From: Hemibagrus wyckioides
Lineage: Eukaryota; Chordata; Actinopteri; Siluriformes; Bagridae
NCBI RefSeq assembly: GCF_019097595.1
Contig: NC_080715.1
Location: 23,804,073 to 23,868,072, forward strand
DNA: 64,000 bases
Direction of reading: 5' to 3'
Shown: positions 50,605 to 61,770 of the stretch, piece by piece
How positions within the stretch are numbered: position 1 is the first letter of the stretch
How the letters are laid out: each line of letters begins with the position of its first letter
Program-made: the position numbers and the translations under genes
Notes under the pieces: model-generated
What the model was told of the DNA's origin: nothing
Seen by the model: the letters and a program-made list of their open reading frames with translations, nothing else
Database searches by the model: none

Positions 50605-50753
50605 AGCTGAGCTCGGACCTGTCACAGCTGCTGCTGGCAGCCCCGGTGGAGAAATATCACCTGGAAAACGCAGCGCTCTCCTCCGCTCTCTCCAACCCGC
50701 TGGCGTCTGCCACTGTAATTAAGTCCAAGTCAATGATTCTGGACCAACAGTGA
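50605..50753 (+). other. coding-like ORF, possible alternative dach1 terminal exon
   Basis: A 16-base T run and TTTTCACTGGGTAG (AG at 50603-50604) precede 149 GC-rich bases. The frame that fits exon E's outgoing phase stays open: ELSSDLSQLLLAAPVEKYHL, ENAALSSALSNPLASATVIK, SKSMILDQQ, then TGA at 50751-50753 and AATAAA at 50756-50761. By my count 35 of 49 third positions are G or C, unusual for the AT-rich intron. I do not recognise the peptide and it is not part of known DACH1. Used as an exon, it would give a protein lacking DACHbox-C. It could equally be a conserved non-coding block or chance; the polyadenylation signal also sits very close to the stop. Confidence 0.18.
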
Positions 50754-51379
50754 GAAATAAACAGCCAAACCCAGGCCAAAACTGAAGTACACCAAACAAG
50801 GAGGGAATTAAGAGAACACAATACAAGTGGAGAACGGCTGATGTGAACGTCGGACGGTGGGAGGGAAGTGAAGGAGGAGAACATTTGCTTAGTATATTAG
50901 TGGTAATTTGCAGCTTGAGTTATTTGGTTGCATCTGGGTTTATGTTATTTTGAGAGCTGAATTGGTAATTTGAGAGGAAATGCGGCGTTCGCTTTGTAAT
51001 GCGCGACAGATTGTTTCCCCGTAACAAAGCGCTCCGAAGCACCCTGTGATCCAGCATTGTGCATGCGGCGAACCCCTTGCTGTGTCCCAAGCAGAAGTTG
51101 GTTAAAGCAATGATGTATGATTAATGCCAACATGAAATATGGGACAACAGTGGCTGCAAACCAACTGCAGTGCCTCCGCCATCCAAATCTCGCCGTATTG
51201 TTTTGCTCCTTGGCATTTGCAGTATCAATGCATCGGAATACACCAGGGCTGTAAATATACCCTCGAACCATTCCATGATCTAATAATCACATCGCTTTTA
51301 TTTCCCCCAATACACTCACTCCTTTATCTGCACACGAAAGCCAAGCCACTGAGTGGCAGTAATAACCTCTCCAAAAGTG

Positions 51380-51900
51380 GACTTTTGCTTGTTTTTTTTT
51401 ATTTATGAAATTAGATTAGCAGCAAATGTTTATCCATTAGGCAGCCATCCATTGTCGGTAATGAACCGGAGGGGAAGTGCTGCTGAAATTTAGGGAAAGG
51501 CTGCTGGGAGCTCCTCGGTGCAGGCACAGCACTCCTTTTAGCCTCCCCCTCTTCCAAGAATTGTAAATTATCGAGCCTTGATACTGGCGGCTGAGATTTG
51601 ACTGTTGGTTCGCTTGATGTTTCCAGGGCATTTGCAGATGCTTGAAATAATCTCTAATGTTTTTGCTCAATCTGCTCTGGAGATGGATGAAATAAATACT
51701 TTAAACTAATTAATGTAAGACCAGCTGTTACCAAGCCTTGGCTGGCATTAGTGAATATTGATGGGAGCAGTGGGTCTCCTCCAGTCTTGCCATGTTTGCG
51801 CATGATTTAGAGGGCCATACAAACACGTATTAATTCTGTATGAGAGGCCCGCTGTGGATTTGAGTGCCAGATCCCATACAAAGATATTTTATTTTTCTTT
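51380..51900. promoter_or_regulatory. candidate conserved non-coding block 11
   Basis: Repeat-free block with TTTATGAAATTAGATTAGC, TTAAACTAATTAATGTAAG, GGCTGGCATTAGTGAATATTG, GGCATTTGCAGATGC and CACGTATTAATTCTG. Dense ATTA cores in balanced sequence; enhancer role inferred only. Confidence 0.27.
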
Positions 51901-52125
51901 TACGTTTTCTGCTGGTGTTGTTCGTAATTAATAAATAAATGCGATTAACAAAACTGATTGATGACAACATGACACTACGATCAGACGCATTTTTTTCTCT
52001 GTCTGCAGCTGCTGAGGCTTATGTAGAGAAACTGAGTGGCTGCTCACCGTGACAATGTGGAGATAGTGTCATCACTGGACTGTGTGGAGGGAAATGATTC
52101 TGTGGTTATGGTAGTGTGGGGTTTT

Positions 52126-52146
52126 GTGTGTGTGTGAGGTGTGTGT

Positions 52147-52190
<44 letters not shown>
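52126..52190. repeat. TG then GA microsatellite
   Basis: A short TG stretch, then an imperfect GA array to about 52190. Confidence 0.92.
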
Positions 52191-52192
<2 letters not shown>

Positions 52193-52520
52193 TAGATGTA
52201 GAGTTATGATGGCATGCACAGCAGATGGCAGAGGTCTGCCCTCACGAACGTGATGAATGGCGGATGATGTCATCAGGGCTCTGACATGCTGCAATTGCTC
52301 CTCAGAGGAAGCAAAGCCTCGCTCTGAGCTCTGGATCTGATCTTCGCTTTACATTTCAGACACAAAGGACATCTGCTCAGTGTCCACCCTCAGATTTATG
52401 CTCTTTAAGACGCCGCCTCCACCCACAGCGCAGCCTAAAGAGGGCTGATGGATCTTTTCTGCTAGAAGAAAAATGTCTTCGCTATATCTCATGAAGTGGC
52501 TGTCTCTCAGTGGGATTAGC

Positions 52521-52524
<4 letters not shown>

Positions 52525-52614
<90 letters not shown>
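52525..52614. repeat. (TA)n run, about 90 bp
   Basis: About 45 uninterrupted TA units; it gives a spurious YIYIYI peptide. This is the longest dinucleotide run in the window. Confidence 0.97.
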
Positions 52615-52617
<3 letters not shown>

Positions 52618-53810
52618 CTTAGAGCTATAAAGTCATTTCCAGAACATTCCTTGTTAAAAAGGTGCCATCATTGTATATGTTTAGAAAAGAATATTGTACA
52701 ATACAATCAACTTTACTGTAAAGTACATGTGTTCATTTCTTTATTCTAGTCCATGTACATCGCCAAACCCATTTTAGGCAATTTGTTGGAATATGTAACA
52801 GACCTAAAATAGTTTAGAGAAGACCATTACATTAACTAAATCTCTAAAGAGTTTGTCATGATCCAGTAATTGATTCTATTTCTGAAATTGCATGTGATTT
52901 GTACTTTGTACTTGCTTTAATAGGTCTAGCTCATGCTCAGCCCCTGTAGATTCACTTTTTTCTTTTTTAAGTGCTAATCTGTGTTTGGGTCTGTCAGGCA
53001 CTTTTCCATTGGGAATTAGTGGCCACCTTTTTACTCAGCACTTCTCAGCCCTTACTGTTCATGTCACCCATTGGGAGACCTAAAGAATGACTACTGCAAT
53101 GTTTTTCTCCTCTGTTAAAACCTATTTTGAGTTACCCTTGATTTTACTCTGATAACTTCTGCCTCTGTCCTATTGATTTTTATCTTCAGCTTCTTTTTTT
53201 CCAAAGATGAAAATCCATTCCTCCAATCCAAATTCACAGTGCTGTATGTGCCAGAGGAACTGCTCTGGTGTTGAAAGGCAGTAAATGAAGGTTCACCTCC
53301 TTGTGCCATATGGTCTTTGTTGGAGAGCCAGGGCTTTTAGTAATCAAGGCCTGCCATATGCATCTGATTGAGTGTGGCCTCTTCATATCAGAGAGTTAGA
53401 GTGCCATATGGACCGGGCAGCCCAGATCTCCTATCATATTTATGCCCTCGACGATACAGCAAATGACCACCAGCGTAACAGTACTAGAGTAGAACCACTC
53501 ATGGTGCACAGGAATCTCATTACGTTCATGTGAATGGAAGCTCTTGAGCATCGCTAACAGCCACACATTCAGTAGCATCAATAACAGCATTGCTTCACAT
53601 GACAGTTCCAGAATGGATTATCAATCATTTCCAGCTGATCGGGCTTGCTTGTATAGATGTTAATGTGATTTTTGCACAAACAAAATCTAAGTCTAAACAC
53701 CAATTGTTGTGGGGATAGAAGAGTGATTTATTCCATGCTACAGTCTTGCGACTGAAGTCTAATGTGTTTGTTGAATCCAGTTTGCTGAGTCTGAATTTCT
53801 TTGCCACCAG

Positions 53811-53953
53811 AAGAAGCCCCCATGTGTACTCCAACAGCGAGGGACAGCTATGAACGGTTGTCGTTGGGTCAGGCTTTACCACCAGGGTTCCCGTCTCCTT
53901 TCCTGTTTCCTGATGGACTGTCATCGATAGAGACCCTACTGACCAACATTCAG
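53811..53953 (+). CDS. dach1: dach1 exon F: start of DACHbox-C region
   Basis: The acceptor is TTCTTTGCCACCAG (AG at 53809-53810) and the donor GTAAGC begins at 53954. Two bases complete a Glu codon; the exon then reads EAPMCTPTARDSYERLSLGQ, ALPPGFPSPFLFPDGLSSIE and TLLTNIQ, ending on a codon boundary. The second half is the conserved PPGFPSPFLFPDGLSSIETL lead into the C-terminal helical domain. The first half is diverged: relative to my memory of mammalian DACH1 it has MC in place of LS and lacks about three residues between SL and the LPPGF. The exon stands alone between a 16-kb and a 2-kb intron. Confidence 0.96.
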
Positions 53954-54287
53954 GTAAGCCTCCACTGATCTTCAACAAACAGTCCTGTGAGACTAATTAG
54001 AGGTTCTGCATTAGAGATCCGTTTGCTTTAAATCTTAATGGTCTAACCTGGAAGAATATCAGTCGTAAATCTGTCACTTCGGGTGTTACAACAGTGCAAA
54101 CAGGAAGAGTTCACTTGTAATGATGTCAGTCAAAATGACCACAGCTATCAAAATGTAATTTATTATGAAAGGATTAGTGCTGATGTAGAAAAACAATCCA
54201 CACCAAGCCAGGGTGAACCGACCTGACCCAAAATGTCCCCGAAGTGAATCTTTTCCTATAATACTGTGTCCCATGGTGTGTTATTCC

Positions 54288-54505
54288 TGTTATACCACAG
54301 CAAATTGCCAACGATTACAACCACTTAAGTTTAATATAATGGAAAGTCATGACAAGTAACTTCCTGTTATCACTTATTATAGCAGCTATAAATAGCCGCT
54401 TATTCACCAGCTTCTGTTTTTTTTTCTCTCTATTGAAGTTAATAAGACTAAGAAATACAACAGCTTGTCATGCTACTGAAAAAAACAGAAACTCTCTTCA
54501 CTAAA
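54288..54505 (+). repeat. unclassified interspersed repeat, copy 2
   Basis: Same family and orientation as 38031-38300, matching through the ATTGCCAA-GATTACA, TATCACTTAT-ATAGCAGC, AATAAGAC and CAGCTTGT-ATG-TAC blocks. No coding frame; no class can be assigned from sequence alone. Confidence 0.75.
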
Positions 54506-54600
54506 TCTAGATAATAGTCCGTATGTGCAGTGATTGTTTTTTTTTCTGTCCCATATCTTACCAGTGTCCATTAGTCAGACACACTAATAGGCAGGCAGAG

Positions 54601-54661
54601 GTGTGTGTGTGTGTGTGTGTGTGTGTGTCTGTGTGTGTGTGTGTCTGTGTGTGTGTGTGTG
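54601..54661. repeat. (TG)n microsatellite
   Basis: TG array of about 30 copies with two TC interruptions. Confidence 0.96.
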
Positions 54662-55383
54662 GCTCTGGGACCATTACACAAAATGGACGTTATAATCTCA
54701 AAGTGATTGTGCCGTTGACCTAATCAAGAATATCATTACTGAACACTGCTATACAGATATAGTATTGATTCTACAGTTTTATCTACTGCTCTGTTTTATC
54801 ATAGTTTCCTTAAACAAGGAGTGTTCATGCTAGCCTGTAGAATTTTGTTCAACATAGTTGTTTCCATGCAAACCAGAATGAGTCAGAAAGATGAATGCCA
54901 TTGATTAGCATGGCCTGTGAGACTAATGATGTGAGTACAGTATAGGGAGAGCCTCCATGTTCACTGTTCTTGTGAGAGTGACATCAGAGCCATGCTGCTC
55001 CTTCTGGCCTCACTGATAATTAGCCTGGATGCATAGACTCCTCGCAGCCACACAAGTTTAGTTAGTCATCTTTAATCATGATTCTGGGGTAACGATTTGA
55101 TTGAGCACTCACATATTCAAATCAACAAAAGCAGTCCAGGCAGAAAATTGAGATAAAGGAACTTAGTCTAAATTGGGGTCATAACAAGGAACAATTAGTA
55201 TGATATAGCCCATTGCATCTGCCTTAATTGCATGTGTGTGGGAAATAATTGTTTGGAAATGGTCACAGCAGCATCAAAACTGCAAACACACGAGCTGTAT
55301 AAATGTCGCTGTGGAAGTCAGAGTATTCCTGAGATTTATGACAGTTTTATCTGAAACTTTTTAGCTACATCCTGTGCCCAATG

Positions 55384-55893
55384 CAGTCTCAGCTTTCTCT
55401 TCTTGGCTGACAGAAATTAAACCTGATTTGATCTGCTGATGTAGGTCATCCTCCTCAAAATTGGTGTGCATTCCGAGATGCTTTTCTGCTCACCATAATT
55501 GTACAGAGTGGTTATCTGAGTTACTGAGTTATTCTTTCTGACCATTTCTTGTTGACCTTTTACATCAATATGGTGTTTCCATCTACAGAACTGCCACTGG
55601 ATGTTTATCTTTATTGCACTGTTCTTAGTAAACTCTAGAGACTGTCATGTATGAAAATTCTAAGATCAGCAGTTATAGAAATACTTCATCTGCCACCAAC
55701 AATCATGCCAAAGTTAAAGTCAGTGAGATGACATTTTTTCCCAAATCCAATGGTTGATGTGAACATCACCTGAAGCTGCTGCTCTGTACCTGCATGAATT
55801 TATGTATTGCACTGCTGCCGCGTGATCAGCTGATTAGATAATTGCTTGAATGTGTAGGTGTACAGGTGTTCCTAATAAAGTGCTCAGTGAGTG
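55384..55893 (-). mobile_element. Tc1-like DNA transposon remnant, second family
   Basis: The right end is CCTAATAAAGTGCTCAGTGA then GTG and TA (55894-55895); its reverse complement begins CACTCACTGAGCACTTTATT, a terminus I recognise from a common fish Tc1-like family. The interior on the minus strand matches that family's transposase start and helix-turn-helix region (CATTTTTTCCCAAATCC marks the start-codon area; TGTACAGAGTGGTTATCTGA lies further in). The copy is 510 bp, has lost the catalytic half and the other terminus, and is frame-broken. It differs from the family at 14.6 and 17.6 kb. Confidence 0.8.
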
Positions 55894-56007
55894 TATATCA
55901 TCTGTTACAAGTGATAATACATTAACATGTATGTTTCCAATCATAGCATTGTCTACAGTGCAGCCAGTGGGTGTGAATTGTAACATATGTCCTTGGTGCT
56001 GTGATAG

Positions 56008-56155
56008 GGTCTGCTGAAGGTGGCTATTGATAATGCTCGTGCTCAGGAGAAGCAAGTGCAACTGGAGAAAACTGAGCTGAAGATGGAGCTGTTTAGAGAG
56101 AGAGAACTTCGTGAAACTTTGGAGAAGCAGTTGGCCATGGAACAGAAGAACAGAG
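56008..56155 (+). CDS. dach1: dach1 exon G: DACHbox-C helix, first half
   Basis: Begins GGTCTGCTG after GTGATAG (AG at 56006-56007) and ends with one base of an Ala codon before GTACAT (56156). It reads GLLKVAIDNARAQEKQVQLE, KTELKMELFRERELRETLEK and QLAMEQKNR. The charged heptad-like pattern shows a long amphipathic helix. This is the DACHbox-C, which in the family mediates protein contacts, including with Eya, and resembles SKI/SNO coiled-coil segments. Only one or two residues differ from remembered mammalian DACH1. The acceptor lacks a strong pyrimidine tract, but the reading frame, phase and protein match leave little doubt. Confidence 0.97.
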
Positions 56156-57613
56156 GTACATATTTTCACATCCACACTACCAAACAAATGCATGCATAAG
56201 AGGGCTGGATGTGTATCTTTATCAGTTTAGTGCTCCAAATATTCATCTGTATCTGTATTCAGATTTCAGTGGGCATGGCCAAACCTATTAAATATATCAG
56301 AAATATCAACTCTATATAAAATCTCAGTTGGGCAGTTATTATTCTTGCTTGAACCTGCTTGCAGTATTTCTGAATTAATTGAATTGGTTAAGCACATTAA
56401 GCACACTTAATATTTATATAATTACATAAACCACCCCACCCCTGACCAGACGTTTACTAAGGATGAGCGAATTGAACTTTGTTTGTCTTTGGCCTACAAG
56501 CATTATATCCGACCACCTGCATGAAAATAAAAACCTTGAGCAGCTTTTTTTGTCATGTCATGTCACGTCATGAATTCCAGTGCTAATGCCCATCTCTAGT
56601 CTTAACTAGTTTTAACCAGTTTAGAACACATTATTCATTTACTCCTAATAATATATTAATATTCTGTTACATCCCTAATGCATATTATGTATAACACACC
56701 CTGAAATATTCGGTCTCATAATCACTTGGCTCTTGGCATTAGAGTTAGTTCCACTGTGCTTTACCATGACCAGTATTCATTACCATTTAATAAGAAACAA
56801 ATATCAGGAGAGTATCAGACGTGAGACTTGACAATTCCATAACACCCTGCAAATCATGTTCATGTTACTGTCTTCCTGTGTATCTGAGCACACAGGGCTC
56901 CTGCATGCTTGTGAGCACATTTCATATTAATGTAATTATAAATAAATACGCGGAAAGTGGTTTGTGTGGTAAATGTTTCTAAATGTAGCACATCATTTCT
57001 CAAGGGAGAACGACGGCATTGTTCATGGTTCAGCTAATAAATTACAGCCATCCTTGATAAAAAAAAAAAAAAAAAAAGAAGAATGCTCTTTACATTCTAC
57101 ATTGCCTCGAGATATATCCTCGGCTTTACTCTCTATCTCTGTAGTAACACATCCAATTATAAGTATATACTATGATCTTCATGTTCTTTTGTACACAAAA
57201 ATGCCACTGAGTGCAGCTTAATCCTCATGTTTGGTGCGTTCACTTACCATAATGAATCACATTGAATTTAATAAGGCAGTTTCTCATAAGCATCCTAGTA
57301 ATTGTGCTGAAGCCCAGCAGCCGTCTGCTATTTTATAATGTCAGAGACTGCTATTCCTTCTTTCGAGAAAGTTTCGCTCTCATTGGCATTCTAACCCAGG
57401 TTAATCCAGGTTATCGCTGCCTCAATTATGTCGCTAATGACACAGTCCATTTTCACTCAACGAGAACATGGCGGCCCGCTCCCTCGACGTTACTGTTAAC
57501 AATACAGCCACGAATATGTTCAGAATCCTGAGCATTGGACTACTTGCTCTACAACTGTGGCTGCTGAGTGCCTTTAAACCACACTATATATGTTTATGTC
57601 TATGTGTCTTTAG
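56156..57613 (+). other. dach1: dach1 intron G-H (about 1.5 kb)
   Basis: GTACAT donor, TGTCTTTAG acceptor. It holds an A run (57059-57077) and short TGTCATGTCACGTCATG repeats near 56555. No gene or named repeat is recognised. Confidence 0.92.
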
Positions 57614-57757
57614 CAATCATTCAGAAGCGCCTGAAGAAGGAGAAGAAGGCTAAGAGGAAACTGCAGGAGGCGCTGGAATATGAGTGTAAGAGGCGGGAAC
57701 AGGCAGAGCAGTCTCTCAAACAGAGCTCGCCTACAGAGAGTCTCCGTTCCCTGAATG
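57614..57757 (+). CDS. dach1: dach1 exon H: DACHbox-C helix, second half
   Basis: The acceptor is TATGTGTCTTTAG (AG at 57612-57613). Two bases finish Ala, then IIQKRLKKEKKAKRKLQEAL, EYECKRREQAEQSLKQSSPT and ESLRSLN follow, with a last base starting an Asp codon before GTGAGG (57758). The KRLKKEKKAKRKLQ stretch is strongly basic and helical, and is a likely nuclear localisation and protein-contact surface. The end (SSPTESLRSLN) is less conserved than the helix. The open frame begins upstream of the acceptor and runs past the donor by chance; splice sites set the borders. Confidence 0.97.
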
Positions 57758-58770
57758 GTGAGGACTGACACCACGTTTTAGCCGTCTGATCAGCTGCTGC
57801 TTTATTCTGGCATTCATTGCTAATGACCGATTGGGTTCAAGCTCAAAAGAAAAATGCATATAAGTACAAGGCTCTGTAATGAAGTGTAATAAGTGTGACC
57901 GGTTTAATGACAACTCACTTTGGCCTATTATCCTTGTTTTGTGACATTTTGTGAATTAAAGCTATTAAGTGTAAATGTGTTCCTTTTCATAAAAATGAGA
58001 TCTGTTCATAGAAATGTAGGTATGAATAGGACTACATTGTGTAATGAGAGGTTTAACAACTAAAGGCTTTGCTTGAAATTATATAAAGTTATTCAAAAAG
58101 GTTAAATGTACTGAAGGGAAAAAAAGCTCAAACCCTAATGTTTCTACAGTAATTGTTATGGCTCATTCATGCAAATTTGCAGTTTTGCAATTTGAAATCC
58201 TAAGGTTCCCACATATAACCATCATCCTGAAAGAAATATTTGAAGCACAATATTTTATGTAACTTCATCAACCTGACTGAATGATAGAAGGACTTCAAAA
58301 CAAACGCTTTCTCGGCCGTATAATCGCTTGACACATTTGTCCCAAATCTGGTTTGTTCTGACGTGATTGAGTGCTTGCTGTCAGAATCCCATGTGAGGAT
58401 TGATTTTGACTTGTACTTGAGACGTGCTCTTGAAAGCATTATGGCTGTGTCCTCGACTCCAATATAGCTCAGTAAAGAGGCCACGATTTATGCACCATAA
58501 AAGACTCCTGATGTATCACAAAAGCATCACGTTTGAGGTCTTAGCTGAAGAACGAGGCACAGGTTTGGTTTAACATGTGCAAAAAACCTGGCGTGCTGGT
58601 TTGTATTCACAACATCCCTCACCTAGTCAGTGGTTTAAACTCATATTGTGCCATATGCAACGCTGCCTATATGCCCTCCATCCATCATGAGAAACGCTGT
58701 TCAAAAAACTTTCCTAATTAAGTGCAGATGTCATGGATGTTTAATCGTCATTATCCTTTCATTTTGCCAG
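57758..58770 (+). other. dach1: dach1 intron H-I (about 1 kb)
   Basis: GTGAGG donor, CATTTTGCCAG acceptor. AT-rich unique-looking sequence; nothing further recognised. Confidence 0.92.
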
Positions 58771-58839
58771 ACTCGTTGACCCAGGAGATAGAGACTGACC
58801 GCAGCAGTGGCAGAACAGATGCTGAAAGGACAATACAAG
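58771..58839 (+). CDS. dach1: dach1 exon I: penultimate-type exon, SLTQEIETDRSSGRTDAERT
   Basis: A 69-base exon after CATTTTGCCAG (AG at 58769-58770) and before GTACAT (58840). It completes Asp and reads SLTQEIETDRSSGRTDAERT then IQ, ending with the first base of the next codon. Vertebrate DACH1 continues from here with a short tail ending in a Lys-Thr-Thr-Val-type sequence. I do not find that tail in the remaining 5.2 kb, so the last exon probably lies beyond the window. The frame and both splice sites are clear despite the small size. Confidence 0.94.
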
Positions 58840-59266
58840 GTACATGTTTTTGAGGAGACTATAAATCTCTCTCTATGAGTCTTAGTTTCAGCCTGCTGTT
58901 CAAGCATGCAGCCTACCATCTGGGCCACAGCTCTCACAGTTCAAGAGGAAGGTCAAGATCACTGGGATTCATCAAGAGAACACTTTGTGTAAAAAAAAAA
59001 GGAAAATCAGTTTCCCTTTTCAGACAAATGTGTATGATAATTGTATAAAGTATGCAGTAAAATCAAGCATCGAGAAAAAACAATGCCAGATTCATCGAGC
59101 TGTTCAACAATCACCAGTGACACATTGACCTCAATTTTTGTGGAAGCTTGAATATTTACTTACCAACATAAGCACCTGGGAATTTAGTGAATGCTAAAAT
59201 AAATGTGACTTAAAAGAGTAAAGAGGGGGATTAGTTTAAGTTCATAACAGCTGAGAAATGAAAATC

Positions 59267-59371
<105 letters not shown>

Positions 59372-61697
59372 ATTAGATATGTAGACAGCTATGACTTTCA
59401 ATTCATATATTTTTTGTTAAATAAAGCTCCACAGTTTTCATCATGAGAAATACGTAAAATATTTACCAATTTATTATGGATAATTAATCCAGGTGGGTGT
59501 ATGTCATGCTGGATGAGACATAAATTCACACCTAGGGGTAATTCAAAATAACCAGTCCACCTAGTGGTATGCTTTTAGCAGGTCTGAATCATTTTTTCAC
59601 TTGAATATATTTACAGATTTTTGTCATATTTTTGTCCAGTTTATCAATTAAACAAAATTAAAAATTCCTGCCAGACGAACAGAAGTATTAATAAAGCCGT
59701 CAGTTTTTGTCATACTCACTTATGTACGTTTCTAAATTTGTTAGCATGTTTATAGCACAGTTGATTTACCTTTAGTGACTCCCAAAGAACACCATAAAAG
59801 GCAAAGTGAGAGAATTGAAAAGGAAAAATGACAACTAAATACCGATAGAGCCCCCGCTAGTATGTGCTAAATCTTCCAGTAACTCAGCCACTGCAGAGCA
59901 TCAGCGCATCAGTTACCATAGCCACAAATTTAGACTGACTCTAGAGACTGACTCTTCCTCCTTTTATAGGCTTTTTATTCCATTTCCTAATTAAATGGCT
60001 GATGTTATTTACCTTATATATGGATTTTTCTTTCAAGTCATGAATATAAAATGACTGAGTTTATCAAAATGTGACTTAACGTTGTGTAAATGGTTGAAAT
60101 AACATAATCTATATTTAAAATTGCTTTGATTCATGTCAGTTGTACTATATGGACCTATTTGGACCAACTCAAGCTCTCCTAGGACGCGTACTCATTTCCA
60201 AATGAACTGAATTTACCTTATTGCCACGTTTCTTGTGTAAATGCTCCTGCAAACAGAATACAAATGCATTATTTTTTCATATCTAGCCCGATAAATGAGG
60301 CCCGAAAATAAAAGTGTATATGAATATGAATTAGCTTGAATTATAAATATGAGTACATTTGTAGCCTAGAACTTAAACAGCCAGTAAAAAGAGCTGAAAA
60401 TAACAATCACTGCAATAATACTGGCAGGAAGTGTGTGAAGGTCCTTGAGGTGAAAGGGAGTAACAGATAAATTCAGCTAAGCAGAAAAAACATTAGCAAC
60501 TGAATACTTTTGTCTCTGCTCCACACCCTGCTTTAGTATTTTTGCCCAGTTTCATTTTAGACCTGAGAAACGTGTAAGGTGTAACTCAATACTCTGGCAG
60601 AACCTCTGCTCCGTGTGTCAGATGTCCATATTGCTTCTGATTTTCACTGCAGTAATAAGCTATATCTTTAATCTTTAATCTTGTAGCGGAAGGTACGCCA
60701 GTAGCAATCTCTGGAACCTGGAGGGTTGGGCTCCTTCTGTTCCAAAGGTAGCTAGATAAGTCTTGTGAACACTGTATTATTTATTTATTAATTTATTTAT
60801 TTTATGATCAGCAGCGTACAGCTCATCAGACATATCTAAGTTCGAAACTGAACTCGTTCTTCCATGAACACGTGTAAGAGTCAGGCGTAAATTCATTTAG
60901 CAGAACAGTGTGTCAGAGAAAATGGAGATTGATGCTGCAGTGTAACTAATGACTAGCAGATGACATTTCTTCTAAAGAGGCATGGCAGACTGCATTATAG
61001 GCACACTTTTTTACGAGAAGGATCAAAGTTATGCTCTGGGTGAATACAGCTTTCCTTTAAAATTGCATATTTTTTTAATGGAGAATCATAAACATCAGTT
61101 ATAAACCTTTTTTACTAAAATGTAAGGAAAGCACACAATCATTGTTTCCCCAGAACTGTCAACAAGCATGGTTTATTTGTGATTTTTCGACTCTTGGTCT
61201 CTATACAGTGATACAGAAGATACCTGAAAATGTTCTTGAATAAAGCAGCAGTCAGCTCAAACCAAACCTGAACTGACCGTGAATGAAATTTCCTCAGAGG
61301 AAATCGATCAGACTGAACATGAAAGAAATTTTACCCACTGCACTGAAGAGCAAAGGATGCAGGATGTGTATAAAAACACAGCCTTGCTTTTGAAAGCAGT
61401 TACTAGCACTTTGTGGCAACTACAACTTTATCTTAGTGAAGGTTGACCTGCAAATTCTCAATTCTGCTTTTGTTTTCCAATAGCAAACAAGAAGGAAGAA
61501 AAACAGTGATAAGTGTTAATTAGCACTCACACCAGACTTTTGCTTGCTATTTTTCTCTCTTACTTGGCACACCTCTATGAAAAAAAAAAAAAGTTAACCA
61601 CATTTATTTACTTATTTTTTCAACATCACAATATCACACCTGCCAGAACAAATAGTGTTGATGCATGCAACTTGATATCACATGATCTGTTATACTA

Positions 61698-61770
61698 CAA
61701 ATAAATAAATAAATAAATAAATAAATAAACAAACAAACAAACAAACAAACAAATAAATAAATAAATAAAT
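61698..61770. repeat. (AAAT)n/(AAAC)n microsatellite
   Basis: AAAT units, a central block of AAAC units, then AAAT again; a compound tetranucleotide array of about 18 copies. Confidence 0.94.

Larger units (their letters stand above)
37703..53810 (+). other. dach1: dach1 intron E-F (about 16.1 kb)
   Basis: The largest intron. It contains an interspersed repeat shared with intron F-G (38031-38300), AT/CA/TC/TG microsatellites, and a degenerate tandem repeat (41740-42980) interrupted by a MITE. It also has repeat-poor blocks that may be regulatory (39.78-40.44, 46.12-46.64, 48.4-48.76, 49.38-49.62, 51.38-51.9 kb) and a coding-like ORF at 50605-50753. A 90-bp TA run lies at 52525-52614. The stretches at 43.0-46.0 and 52.7-53.8 kb show nothing I can name. 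Confidence 0.88.
53954..56007 (+). other. dach1: dach1 intron F-G (about 2 kb)
   Basis: GTAAGC donor; acceptor GGTGCTGTGATAG, with a poor pyrimidine tract. It contains the second copy of the unclassified repeat (54288-54505), a TG array (54601-54661) and a Tc1-like remnant (55384-55893) ending only about 115 bp before the next exon. The rest (54.7-55.4 kb) shows nothing further. Confidence 0.9.

Noticed and set aside
55834..56193. 119-codon minus-strand ORF with Leu/Gln-rich sequence
   Set aside because: Antisense shadow of dach1 exon G plus flanking intron.
59675..59691. Phase-compatible acceptor TTCCTGCCAG followed by five codons and a stop overlapping AATAAA, as the last dach1 exon
   Set aside because: The peptide does not match the conserved DACH1 tail, the exon would be tiny, and the overlap of stop and AATAAA is easily chance.
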